The notes beneath the pieces are model-generated. The model was not told the DNA's origin. It made no database searches and was given only the letters and a program-made list of their open reading frames with translations. From contig JAUREJ010000010.1 of the NCBI GenBank assembly GCA_030827475.1, forward strand, positions 2,886 to 56,078: DNA of 53,193 nt, given 5' to 3'. This stretch comes from Candidatus Poseidonia sp. (GTDB lineage: Archaea > Thermoplasmatota > Poseidoniia > Poseidoniales > Poseidoniaceae). Each line of letters starts with the position of its first letter. Position 1 is the stretch's first letter. This document shows positions 25,062 through 33,596 of this stretch, in pieces. Made by a program: the position numbers and the translations under genes.

Positions 25062-27091
25062 ATCCCCGCCGAATCAAACAGTTGGACGATGCGACCATCG
25101 GCCACATCGCAGCCGGCGAAGTGGTGGAGCGTCCGGCACAGGTCATCAAAGAACTGATCGAAAACAGTCTTGATGCTGGCGCCACCTCCATCACCATCAC
25201 CGTTGAAAGCGGCGGTTTTGAGTGCATGACCGTTGAGGACAACGGCAGCGGCATTGAACGTGAAGACCTGCCGTTGGCGTTGGACCGGCACGCCACGTCA
25301 AAACTCTCAACGAAGGAGGACCTGGCTTCCATCGCCTCATTGGGATTCCGCGGCGAGGCGCTGGCAAGCATTGGTATGGTCTCAAAACTCACCGTATCAA
25401 GCCAACCCGCAGGGGCCCAAGGCGCAAGCGTGGTGATGGAAGACGGGGTCAAATCCGAAACCGTTCCCGAAGGTATGTCGGACGGGACCCGAATCTCGGT
25501 GGAACATCTCTTCGCTAACACACCTGCACGACTGGCCTTTCAGCGTCGACCGGAAACCGAAACTGCACGTATTGTCGACGTGGTGGTGAATCATGCTCTT
25601 GCTCATCCCGAATGCGGGTTCCATTTGAAATCGGAAGCGCGAACCTTGCTCAACGTTCCTGCAACCGGCGACATGCTCGACCGGCTCTACGACGTGATGG
25701 GGGCACAAGCCACCGAACTCGTCCCGCTTCAGCAGCCACCCGGTGATGAGGAAGCTCCCGGCCAGGAACGGTGGGAGGGTTGGATCAGCACCCCCGACAT
25801 CACGCGGGGGAAGGGCGATGACATTCACGTGCTCATCAACCGACGCCCTGTCGCCGCAGGTCCGTTCCTGCAGGCCATCCGTCGAGGTTATCGGACACGA
25901 TTGATGCAGGGACGGCATCCACTGGCCGTCCTCAACTTGACATGCCCGCCCACAGAGGTGGATGTCAACGTTCACCCCACCAAACGGGAAGTACGCCTGC
26001 GCCATTCATGGCGCGTGCTTGAACGGCTTGAACGTGCCATCGCTCACACGCTCGAAGCTGTACCGACCGAACCGGATGCGACCGGCGGCATACCCGAACT
26101 CCAAGGATTCGCAGCGAGAGAAACGACGGCCAAAGTGGAGTCCTTTTTTGCTCCCGAAACGGGCAATGAACTTCCCCAAGGCGAAACTTCACCTAACCAT
26201 GGATTGGCGTTTGCGGCCGGACTTGAAGCCGGCGAAACCAGGCAAAGGAGTGCCGCTGCTGCACCCCCTGCCTGGGCCGTTGCAGCAGGAAAACAACTCA
26301 ACCTCGTTGGGCAAGAAGCCGAGGAGTTGGAGCGCACCACCCCAACGCGCCCGGTTTCGGCCTCGCCATTGGGTCAAGCCGTTCTCCCGAATCTTGAAAG
26401 CGAGCCCATCGCACAACATCTGTCTTCTGCAGAACGCCATCTTCACCGCTACGCGGGTGCAAGTGAGACACAATCTCCAGCAACGGAAACTCCGCTCGAT
26501 GGGGTGCTCAACGACTTACCAACCATGGAACCTCTGGCCCAGTTTGCTGACTCGTACATCTTGGTTCAGGCAGAGGGTGAATTGCTCTTGGTTGACCAGC
26601 ACGCCCTTCACGAACGCGTTCGATACGAGCGGCTTCGCAACAGCGGGCAGGCCTGGGAGCCCCAAAAGCGACTCGCACCGCTTCAACTTGGATTGGATGC
26701 CCGCCAGTCGGCGGTGGTCGATGCCCAACACGAGCGACTCAAAGCCCTCGGTTTCCATTTGGAACATCAAGAAGGAGAATGGGTCCTCAATGCCTCACCT
26801 CAACTGCTTGCGGGCGAGGAAGTGAAGCCGTTTTTCCTCGACCTCCTCCAAGACCTTGCGCTCGACGGTGGGCCGCTTGAGACCATTGAAGCGAAAAAGG
26901 ACCACATCGCTTTCATGAATGCGTGCAGAGGGGCCGTGAAAGCCAACGAGCCGCTTTCGCTTGCCGAAATGCGTCGCCTTCTGGACGATATGCGTCGAAT
27001 CCCCAACCCTTGGGCTTGTGTTCACGGGCGACCGACGTCCTTGCGTATTTCGTTGGACAGCCTCGACCACCACTTCGGACGTCACGGTTGA
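25058..27091 (+). CDS. mutL: DNA mismatch repair protein MutL with endonuclease motif
   Basis: 677 residues. The GHKL ATPase half has IAAGEVVERPAQVIKELIENSLDAGA, DNGSGI, RHATSKL and GFRGEALASI. A linker of ~150 residues follows. The C-terminal half keeps the metal-dependent nicking site: DQHALHERVRYE (from D513, matching DQHA(x)2E(x)4E), an ACRGAVKA segment and CVHGRP (C654). So this is a MutL-alpha-type endonuclease rather than an E. coli-type MutL that needs MutH, and none is seen here. Translation is coupled to mutS through ATGA. Its stop is 1 nt from the end of convergent aroA. Confidence 0.95.
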   Translation: MNPRRIKQLDDATIGHIAAGEVVERPAQVIKELIENSLDAGATSITITVESGGFECMTVEDNGSGIEREDLPLALDRHATSKLSTKEDLASIASLGFRGEALASIGMVSKLTVSSQPAGAQGASVVMEDGVKSETVPEGMSDGTRISVEHLFANTPARLAFQRRPETETARIVDVVVNHALAHPECGFHLKSEARTLLNVPATGDMLDRLYDVMGAQATELVPLQQPPGDEEAPGQERWEGWISTPDITRGKGDDIHVLINRRPVAAGPFLQAIRRGYRTRLMQGRHPLAVLNLTCPPTEVDVNVHPTKREVRLRHSWRVLERLERAIAHTLEAVPTEPDATGGIPELQGFAARETTAKVESFFAPETGNELPQGETSPNHGLAFAAGLEAGETRQRSAAAAPPAWAVAAGKQLNLVGQEAEELERTTPTRPVSASPLGQAVLPNLESEPIAQHLSSAERHLHRYAGASETQSPATETPLDGVLNDLPTMEPLAQFADSYILVQAEGELLLVDQHALHERVRYERLRNSGQAWEPQKRLAPLQLGLDARQSAVVDAQHERLKALGFHLEHQEGEWVLNASPQLLAGEEVKPFFLDLLQDLALDGGPLETIEAKKDHIAFMNACRGAVKANEPLSLAEMRRLLDDMRRIPNPWACVHGRPTSLRISLDSLDHHFGRHG

Positions 27092-27092
27092 T

Positions 27093-28511
27093 TTACCAAG
27101 GCCGATGGAGTTGCGCATTGATTGCAACACCTGCTCGACGCAGCCTTTCCAAGGCCTCGGGGTCTGCAACGGCGTGAAGGTCATGGCCTTCGATGAGAAC
27201 TTCACTCTCCGATCCCGACGCCAAGACGAGTGCCGTGAGCGCCATGCGATGGTCACCGTAGGTCCTGACCACCTCGTTTGGCCAAGTGAGTATTTGCCCA
27301 CCGCCCACGTGAAGACCGTCCCGTGTCGCTTCGGTCGCGAGGCCAAATTGGGACAGGAACGCCACCGTCCCCGTCAGGCGATTGGTCTCTTTGTGGGCCG
27401 CATGAGGTGCACCCGTGATGAGGCCGCCACCGCCCATCGCCATCAAGGCAGCGAGTGGCGTGATGAGGTCATTCGCATCACGCAGATCGATTTCGGTGTG
27501 TTGGGGCCTAAAAGAACACGAAAGGACGTTGCCCTGGATGGAGATTCCAAGGGTCTCGGCACAGGCAACGAGCACCTCGTGCCCAAGGCTTTCGGAGTCA
27601 TGGGGCAATGCTTCAACTTCAACGCGGCAACCGAAGGTTCTCGTCGCTAAAAACGCAAATGCGAGCATTGAGGCATCGGAAGGAACGGTGACGGTCGTGT
27701 CTTGGAAAACGGGTTGCCACGGCTCTAGCGCGCCCTCATCGGAGAAATCTGCGCCGGTTTCTTCGCACAACCTTCGTGTAAGCATGGCATGCCGTTGAGA
27801 AACCGCCTCGCCTTCAATGGACCAAGCCACAGGATGGGGGAGCGATGGAGTTGCGAGAAGCCAAGCTGTGGTGGGCTGACTCGAGCGCCGGGCATCGATG
27901 GACAACGAAGCACCCTCAACGACCGGACCTTGCAGCAAGACGGGCAAACCCTCGTGTTCAGTCCCGTACGAGCAGGCCACCCCCAGTTGAGCGAAACAGG
28001 CAAACATCGTTTCGTAGGAACGGGAACGAAGGGAGGCATCGCCGTCAAGCATGACCGGAACGTGGTGCTGGGCGGCGAGCGCCATCAAAATTCGCAAGGC
28101 TGTGCCGGAGTTTCCTGCATGAAGAACGCTTACAGGGGGCGCTAAACCGCCTGCGCCAACGCCTTCAACCCGCCAAGCGACGGAGGTGGCAGGAGGTTGA
28201 TCGTCGTTGTTAGCCGGGATGAGAAGATCGTGTCCTTCAGCGTTGAGATCGGTGATCTTGACACCCATTTGCGATAGGCAACGACGCATGGAAATCGTAT
28301 CTTGGCCAGCGAATGCCATGTTTTCCAGAACGATGGTTTGTTTTGATTGTGCGGCAAGAGCGAGCCAACGAATGGCATGGCTTTTGGAGGGCGGGAGGCT
28401 CCATTGGATTTCTTCTATAGATGAATTTGCTTTCACGGAAAGCACGGGGACGAGACTCCCTTTCTCACCTGCTTGCGTGGGCTTCCATCGGCTCACCCAA
28501 CGCTTCGCCAT
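27093..28511 (-). CDS. aroA: 3-phosphoshikimate 1-carboxyvinyltransferase (EPSP synthase), divergent
   Basis: 472 residues of the EPSP synthase/UDP-GlcNAc enolpyruvyl transferase fold. Landmarks: LPPSKSHAIRWLALAA (phosphate-binding Ser/Lys), HAGNSGTALRILMALAA, SSQPTTAWLLA, the DANDLITPLAALMAMG motif, HKETNRL and TYGDHRMALTALVLA. It joins shikimate-3-phosphate with PEP in the chorismate pathway. It is longer than the usual ~430 residues and its 'LPPSKS' is slightly different from the bacterial 'PGDKS', so the family call is secure and the exact substrate highly likely. The neighbour moaA is divergent, sharing a TATA-like element at 28546-28554. Confidence 0.9.
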   Translation of the reverse strand: MAKRWVSRWKPTQAGEKGSLVPVLSVKANSSIEEIQWSLPPSKSHAIRWLALAAQSKQTIVLENMAFAGQDTISMRRCLSQMGVKITDLNAEGHDLLIPANNDDQPPATSVAWRVEGVGAGGLAPPVSVLHAGNSGTALRILMALAAQHHVPVMLDGDASLRSRSYETMFACFAQLGVACSYGTEHEGLPVLLQGPVVEGASLSIDARRSSQPTTAWLLATPSLPHPVAWSIEGEAVSQRHAMLTRRLCEETGADFSDEGALEPWQPVFQDTTVTVPSDASMLAFAFLATRTFGCRVEVEALPHDSESLGHEVLVACAETLGISIQGNVLSCSFRPQHTEIDLRDANDLITPLAALMAMGGGGLITGAPHAAHKETNRLTGTVAFLSQFGLATEATRDGLHVGGGQILTWPNEVVRTYGDHRMALTALVLASGSESEVLIEGHDLHAVADPEALERLRRAGVAINAQLHRPW

Positions 28512-28545
28512 GCTGGAAGGTGCAATGCTCCAGCCATGAACCCTT

Positions 28546-28554
28546 GCTTATAGG
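28546..28554. promoter_or_regulatory. TATA-like element between aroA and moaA
   Basis: GCTTATAGG on the plus strand (CCTATAAGC on the minus strand) lies 35 nt from the moaA ATG and 39 nt from the aroA ATG, the only AT-rich block in the 73-nt divergent gap. It may serve both genes or only one; a second box could be missed. Confidence 0.45.
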
Positions 28555-28584
28555 TTCAAGAACCCGAAACCGCTCCAAAGAATC

Positions 28585-29592
28585 ATGACGCTGCTGGACC
28601 GACAGGCACGGCCGCTGCGTGATTTGCGCATCTCCATCACGGACAGGTGCAATTTCCGATGCACCTACTGCATGCCGAAGGAACATTTTGGAAGCGACCA
28701 CACCTTCCTGCCCCGTGCTGATTTGCTGACGTACGAAGAAATCGTTACGGTGGTTGAATCCCTGCTCCCGGCTGGCTTGGAAAAAGTCAGGCTGACGGGA
28801 GGGGAACCCTTGCTGCGCAGCGATGTCGCCGTCCTCGTAAGCCTGCTCAAGGCAGCAGGTCCTCGCCTTGACCTTGCGCTAACCACGAACGGCAGCTTGC
28901 TTTCAAAACACGCGGAGGGCCTCGCTAATGCGGGTTTGAATCGTGTTACCGTGAGTTTGGACGCCCTGAATCCAACAACCTTTGCGGCCATGGCAGACAC
29001 GACCAAAACCAAGCCAACCGATGTACTTGAAGGGATTGATGCGGCGCTGAAAGCTGGATTGGGCGTGAAGGTCAACACCGTGGTTCGACGGGGGGTGAAC
29101 GAAGACGAGATCCTCCCGCTTGCAGAGGCTTGCGCACAACGGGGTGTTCCTCTTCGCTTCGTTGAGTTCATGGACGTTGGGAACACCAACGCGTGGGAGA
29201 TGGCGGAGGTCGTAAGCGGTGCGGAGGTTCGTGAACGCATTGAACAGCGCTTCGGATCGCTTACGCCGCATCAGAGGCAGGGTGTGCATGAGGTTGCTCG
29301 AAGGTTCACGACCGATGCGGGCCAAGAATTTGGATTCATCAATTCCGTCACACAACCTTTCTGTGGAGATTGTTCAAGAGCACGCCTGTCTGCAAACGGC
29401 TCGTTGTACACCTGCCTGTTCTCCTCAAGCGGAAACGACCTCAAGGCGATGCTTCGAATGGAGGCAACGACCGACGACATCCACGATGCCATCAAGCGCG
29501 TCTGGACCGACCGAAACGATCGGTATTCGATGGAGAGGCATGAACAACAAGGTTCAACCCCAAAAGTGGAGATGTCGTTCATCGGTGGATGA
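28585..29592 (+). CDS. moaA: GTP 3',8-cyclase, molybdopterin biosynthesis MoaA
   Basis: 335-residue radical SAM enzyme that starts molybdenum cofactor synthesis. N-terminal cluster C22-x3-C26-x2-C29 (CNFRCTYCM) binds SAM; RLTGGEPLL and TNGSLL follow; the second cluster has C260, C263 and C277 (FCGDCSRARLSANGSLYTC); and the C-terminus ends SFIGG, the double glycine MoaA uses in catalysis. All key residues are present. Start ATG at 28585, 35 nt downstream of a TATA-like element. It ends 3 nt before the convergent pilin gene. The ThiS/MoaD-like protein at 14691 could be a partner but is not adjacent. Confidence 0.95.
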   Translation: MTLLDRQARPLRDLRISITDRCNFRCTYCMPKEHFGSDHTFLPRADLLTYEEIVTVVESLLPAGLEKVRLTGGEPLLRSDVAVLVSLLKAAGPRLDLALTTNGSLLSKHAEGLANAGLNRVTVSLDALNPTTFAAMADTTKTKPTDVLEGIDAALKAGLGVKVNTVVRRGVNEDEILPLAEACAQRGVPLRFVEFMDVGNTNAWEMAEVVSGAEVRERIEQRFGSLTPHQRQGVHEVARRFTTDAGQEFGFINSVTQPFCGDCSRARLSANGSLYTCLFSSSGNDLKAMLRMEATTDDIHDAIKRVWTDRNDRYSMERHEQQGSTPKVEMSFIGG

Positions 29593-29595
29593 ATT

Positions 29596-30093
29596 TCAAA
29601 GGACCGGCGGGAGCAGGACATCTATCAGCAAGACACCGGCGGTTTCCTCAACCAGTTTGAATCGCCACGTCCCATCATCCGAGCCAACTGTGGCCGAATC
29701 GATGACAAAATAATCACCTTGTGTCACAGAATACCCTGCGTCCCTGTCATGGAAGGAGAGGTTTGAACCGATCACACCGTACACATCGGCGTCTGCAACA
29801 TGCCCCCCGAGGGTGAAGGCCGAGCTCATGTTTCCGGGTTGAAGTGTGAACTCCAAGCGTGCGGGGTCGATGGATTGGTCCAGGCTGGTGATGCGAACGA
29901 CGTGGAAGCCGTTGTCCAGTGCTCGGACGCTTACGGTGGCTTGAGGCGGTGCTTTTTCGACCGACGTCAAAGCCCCCTGCATCAAGACGAACACCATGCT
30001 GGACAGCATTACCGTAATGGCGAGAAGAAGCACGGTTGCGATAACGGGGCTGACCGCCTCGTCTTCGCGTCGCTGGTGCACTCGCATGAACAT
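29596..30093 (-). CDS. Archaeal type IV pilin-like protein
   Basis: 165 residues. A short basic/acidic leader (MRVHQRREDE) precedes AVSPVIATVLLLAITVMLSSMVFVLM (from about residue 13), the class III-signal plus hydrophobic assembly helix seen in archaeal pilins. A prepilin peptidase would cut just before or near the AVSPV. The rest (~125 residues) is an Ig-like beta domain (ALDNGFHVVRITSLD, GDYFVIDSATVG), exposed on the fibre. No pilin cluster is next to it; the export ATPase and platform genes are at 35280-37847. The start could also be the ATG at 30087. Confidence 0.85.
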   Translation of the reverse strand: MFMRVHQRREDEAVSPVIATVLLLAITVMLSSMVFVLMQGALTSVEKAPPQATVSVRALDNGFHVVRITSLDQSIDPARLEFTLQPGNMSSAFTLGGHVADADVYGVIGSNLSFHDRDAGYSVTQGDYFVIDSATVGSDDGTWRFKLVEETAGVLLIDVLLPPVL

Positions 30094-30165
30094 CACCACA
30101 CCGTCAAATCACTTGAACCAACCGATGAAAGGCGGATTTGTAGGGACGATTCAACGCAGACTTGC

Positions 30166-31311
30166 TCAAAGCAACCACAATGGTTTCTCGCATTCCATCG
30201 CTCGCTTGATGCCGCCAATCGGCCCAAGGATACGAAGCACGGCTTCGGTGATGAGGTCGCCCCGAAGGAACGCATAGCCCATGTTCTTGGTTCGAAGCGA
30301 ATTTTTCAAGGCAGGCCCCAAGCATGCACGCAGACGCTTTTCATAGGCACCAAGCGGGGCACCGGTTTGGAAGTGATCGATGATGGCTTCAGCAGCAAAG
30401 CAACCCGAGATGATGGCTTGACTGATGCCGCCACCGTTGCTCGGCATCACCAAACCAGCGGCGTCGCCGACGGCAAGCGTGTTCCCGTCCACCATTCGTT
30501 TCACCGGTCCACCCATCGGGATCCAACCGCCACCTATCGACAGGATTTCGAGGTTCAAATCCTCACAGAACCGCTCGAGATGGTCTTTGAGCGAGCCTTT
30601 GAGTTTGCCCGCACGCACCCCCAAACCGACGTTTGCGAAGCCAGGACCTTTGGGGATGATCCACGCATATCCAGACGGTGCTACCGAACCTAAAAACACA
30701 TCAAATGTTTCAGGAACTTCGCCCTTAACCTGAGCGTAAATGGTGGGGACTTGGTCTTCGGGACGAACCGAACGGTCCTGGCCGTGCCGCAACCTTGCGA
30801 CATGGGCAAGGCTTCCGGAGGCATCGATGAGCACATCGCAGGTAAACCGACCCTCGCTGGTGACGAGAACTTCTCGGTTGGCCTTCTTCTGCCGTTGCAA
30901 ACGCTTGAGCGAGGTGTTGGTCAAAATCTCTGCACCTGCTCGGACGGCCTTGTCGGCGAGGTAGCCGTCAAACTGCAAGCGGTGACCTGCAAATGCATCC
31001 AGTTCAAACTCGTACGATTTCCCCGAAGGAAGGAACACGCGCATGTTATCAAGACGATGCAGACGAAGCCGTTGTGGAAAGTCAAAATACGATTTCAACC
31101 ATTGATTGTCATCGATATGCCTGAACGTTCCCACGACTTCACCCCAATTTGGAATGCACTCACCGCACTGAGCAGGATTGCCGACCACTGTTCGTCGTTC
31201 AAGCACAAGAACATCGATGCCCTCTTCAGCCAGACGCTGGGCGGCAGCGCTTCCTGCTGGACCGGCTCCGACCACGATGACGGAGCGATGTTGAACGTCC
31301 TTCACGGCCAA
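30166..31311 (-). CDS. Geranylgeranyl reductase family flavoprotein (archaeal lipid saturation)
   Basis: 381 residues with an N-terminal FAD-binding Rossmann motif (VIVVGAGPAGSAAAQRLAEEG), ERRTVVGNPAQCGECIP (the conserved PxxCGE of digeranylgeranylglycerophospholipid reductases), DASGSLAHVARLRHG, YAWIIPKGPGFANVGLGV, and NTLAVGDAAGLVMPSNGGGIS near residue 270. The family reduces double bonds of geranylgeranyl chains to give saturated ether lipids. It lies 9 nt after the polyprenyl synthase on the same strand, fitting a lipid operon. A quinone- or chlorophyll-type reductase is the close alternative, less likely in this context. Confidence 0.9.
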   Translation of the reverse strand: MAVKDVQHRSVIVVGAGPAGSAAAQRLAEEGIDVLVLERRTVVGNPAQCGECIPNWGEVVGTFRHIDDNQWLKSYFDFPQRLRLHRLDNMRVFLPSGKSYEFELDAFAGHRLQFDGYLADKAVRAGAEILTNTSLKRLQRQKKANREVLVTSEGRFTCDVLIDASGSLAHVARLRHGQDRSVRPEDQVPTIYAQVKGEVPETFDVFLGSVAPSGYAWIIPKGPGFANVGLGVRAGKLKGSLKDHLERFCEDLNLEILSIGGGWIPMGGPVKRMVDGNTLAVGDAAGLVMPSNGGGISQAIISGCFAAEAIIDHFQTGAPLGAYEKRLRACLGPALKNSLRTKNMGYAFLRGDLITEAVLRILGPIGGIKRAMECEKPLWLL

Positions 31312-31320
31312 AAAATCGCC

Positions 31321-32304
31321 TCATGTGTGCCTGATTTTGACAAATTCAGTGATGTGCAACATCATGGATTTCGCTTCGGAATCGGGGAAGACCTCCAAGG
31401 CGGCTTGCGCCCTTTCAAGGTGGGTTTGAACCAACAATTCGGCGTACACCATGCTGTCGGACCGATCAAGCAGGGCCATCAGTTCATCAAAATCATCGTC
31501 GGTGAAGGTTTCGATCAGTTCTGAAAGACGAGTTCGGTGCTGTCCGTGAGAGAGCGTGAGAGCGTGAATAAGGGGGAGCGTCATCTTTCCTTCGTACACG
31601 TCAGCCCCTCTTGGCTTCCCCATCCGTTCATCGCCTCGCAAATCCAAAAGGTCGTCCACAAGCTGAAAAGCAATGCCCAGTTCCATTCCAAAAACCCGTA
31701 GGGCTTCTGCTTGCTCTTCGGAAACACCGGCGACAAGGCCAGCGCTGTAGCATCCGGCTGCAAAAGGCCCCGCGGTCTTTCCCCGAACAATGGCGAGGTA
31801 ATCTTCAGGCGAGGTGGCCAAATTCAACACGTGGTCGAGTTGATGATACTCCGAGACGGCGATGTCGGCACAGCATCGGGCGATCACCGTCACGATTTGT
31901 TCGCTGTATCTGCCTCCAAGAGCGAAACCGTGCACAAACAACCAGTCGCCCGCAATAACGGCCTTGGCTTGACCTGCTTGGGCGTGGATGGTAGGAATGC
32001 CCCGGCGATGACGAGCGTCGTCGTTGATGTCGTCATGCACCAAGGTCGCCGTGTGGATGAGTTCGAACGCCAATGCGAGGGGCATGACATCTTGGGGCTT
32101 CGTCCCGCCTGCAAGTTTGTAAGCAAGAAGAAACAACAAGGGGCGGAGGCGTTTTCCCCCTGCGTTAAGAACACGGCCTGCTTCAAGAGCAACTTCTCCC
32201 GCTCCACCCTTGACCTCATCATCGATGAGCCGTTGGAGTTCGTGGTTCACCTCTTCGCGCATGCTTTGGAGCGCTGCGGAAAGGACATCAACATCACTGC
32301 GCAC
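31321..32304 (-). CDS. idsA: Polyprenyl (geranylgeranyl) diphosphate synthase
   Basis: 327 residues of the trans-prenyltransferase family: GGKRLRPLLFLLAYKLAGG (49-67), the first aspartate-rich motif HDDINDD (D91-D95), RRGIPTIHAQ and the second motif QLVDDLLDLRGD (about 215-226). It makes the C20 (or similar) isoprenoid chain of archaeal lipids; the reductase gene follows. Chain length cannot be told. The start is GTG at 32304 (an AT-rich GGTTAAGAAGCC lies about 25 nt upstream); ATG at 32262 is the alternative. Confidence 0.92.
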   Translation of the reverse strand: MRSDVDVLSAALQSMREEVNHELQRLIDDEVKGGAGEVALEAGRVLNAGGKRLRPLLFLLAYKLAGGTKPQDVMPLALAFELIHTATLVHDDINDDARHRRGIPTIHAQAGQAKAVIAGDWLFVHGFALGGRYSEQIVTVIARCCADIAVSEYHQLDHVLNLATSPEDYLAIVRGKTAGPFAAGCYSAGLVAGVSEEQAEALRVFGMELGIAFQLVDDLLDLRGDERMGKPRGADVYEGKMTLPLIHALTLSHGQHRTRLSELIETFTDDDFDELMALLDRSDSMVYAELLVQTHLERAQAALEVFPDSEAKSMMLHITEFVKIRHT

Positions 32305-32385
32305 ACCCCGAGGAGGACGGTGGGCTTCTTAACCAGTCGTCCACGCCCTTAACCCGTGGGGGGAGACCTTCGCCGAGGTGAACGG

Positions 32386-33492
32386 ATGGAAGAAGAGCGG
32401 CTTGTCGTGCTCACCGCTTCCAACCGTGACGATGGCGTTCGCCACCAAATTGAGCGCACCGTCCACACCCATGGACGCCTCAGAGATATGCGAATGAAGG
32501 AATTGCCCCATCTTGAAACGGCGATTGAAGCCCTTCGAGACGGGCACGGAGACATCGTGGCCATGAGCGCTTTCGACTGGGAGGATCAAGCGGTTGACGG
32601 TCTGATGATCGTCGGGGTCCTGCCGAGAAAGGAACCGACATGGGTCCTTGTTGGCCCGGACAAACCGGAGTACCTTCTTCCCGAATCGGTGGTGATGTGT
32701 GACCACGAATTGCTTCGCCGCCAAATGCGACGAATGCGATCTGACCTCGTTTTGATGTCCAAGGAGGAGCTCCTCGCCCACCTCGGTCATGAAGAAACAT
32801 TTGCATCCCTCGAGGTTGACGAGCAGTGGCCGTGGATTGAAGAACGCATGAACCAAGGTGAGTTTGCTGGTTTCATCGTCCCACGGTCGATCCATGCGGG
32901 CCACCGAATGAAGAGTCGAAGGCACACGCTCGGCCTCCAACGGGACCAATCCGAGAGCGAGCGAGAACGCTTCGTCCCACCCCCTCTTCACGGATTTACC
33001 CTGCTCGTTGCCCGCCAAGGTTTTCCCAAAGCAAGCATCCGTGAGATGGTGGACCCGAGTGCTGAGCTCGCTTACAGACTTGAGGCCGCCATGCTCGAAA
33101 GTTTGGACCCCGTTTACCACCCCATCACCGGCATGTATGTTGAACAACGAAAAATCACGACCTTCCTGAAAAAAGCAACCAACGAAGGTGATGAAACCCT
33201 CCTCAACACCTTGGTTGACCCCAACAAAAGGAGGGGCGTCTACAAAGCGGGTCCGAGGGTTGAACTGCTGATTGAGACCCTCAACCCCAGCGGCACGGTG
33301 ACCGCTGCATGCGAGCGAATCGTGCTGCCTGAGGACAGCCATGTCGGCATGGTGAACCTTTTGCGAGAATTCATGGAGTTGGTAAACTTGATGACGACCG
33401 AGCATGACAGCACCAAACGCAACATACCCGGCTTGCCCGACTCCTTCTCAGAGCCCCGCCCCGCCATGATGCGCCTGACCGAAGAAGAATAG
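32386..33492 (+). CDS. HemC (hydroxymethylbilane synthase)-like protein lacking the cofactor cysteine
   Basis: 368 residues. A long stretch parallels HemC: HLETAIEALRDGHGDIVAMSAFDW (compare '[20 protein letters not shown]'), GVLPRKEPTWVLVG, LPESVVMCDHELLRRQMRRM (compare 'LPAGSIVGTSSLRRQCQL'), GEFAGFIVP, and LEAAMLESLDPVYHPITGMYVE near 'LEGGCQVPIGSYAE'. The catalytic aspartate (D64) and two arginines (R111, R112) are retained, but no cysteine falls near residue 243 where the dipyrromethane cofactor would attach. An insertion (~185-200) and a ~60-residue C-terminal extension are added. It is likely a non-haem paralogue of unknown role. Start ATG 32386 has GAGGTG upstream. Confidence 0.65.
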   Translation: MEEERLVVLTASNRDDGVRHQIERTVHTHGRLRDMRMKELPHLETAIEALRDGHGDIVAMSAFDWEDQAVDGLMIVGVLPRKEPTWVLVGPDKPEYLLPESVVMCDHELLRRQMRRMRSDLVLMSKEELLAHLGHEETFASLEVDEQWPWIEERMNQGEFAGFIVPRSIHAGHRMKSRRHTLGLQRDQSESERERFVPPPLHGFTLLVARQGFPKASIREMVDPSAELAYRLEAAMLESLDPVYHPITGMYVEQRKITTFLKKATNEGDETLLNTLVDPNKRRGVYKAGPRVELLIETLNPSGTVTAACERIVLPEDSHVGMVNLLREFMELVNLMTTEHDSTKRNIPGLPDSFSEPRPAMMRLTEEE

Positions 33493-33549
33493 GCGGCACG
33501 GCCAATGAAGGCCATGAACACCGCATCTCGCCTCCATCCGACGGCGAAG

Positions 33550-33558
33550 ACATATATG
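33550..33558 (+). promoter_or_regulatory. TATA-like box for the SAP-repeat gene
   Basis: ACATATATG about 43 nt before the ATG at 33597. It leaves a short leader with GAGGTG at 33580-33585. The 104-nt gap after the HemC-like gene therefore appears to hold a new promoter. Confidence 0.5.
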
Positions 33559-33596
33559 CTTTCAATGCGGCAAACGGCCAAGAGGTGAAGCGAATC

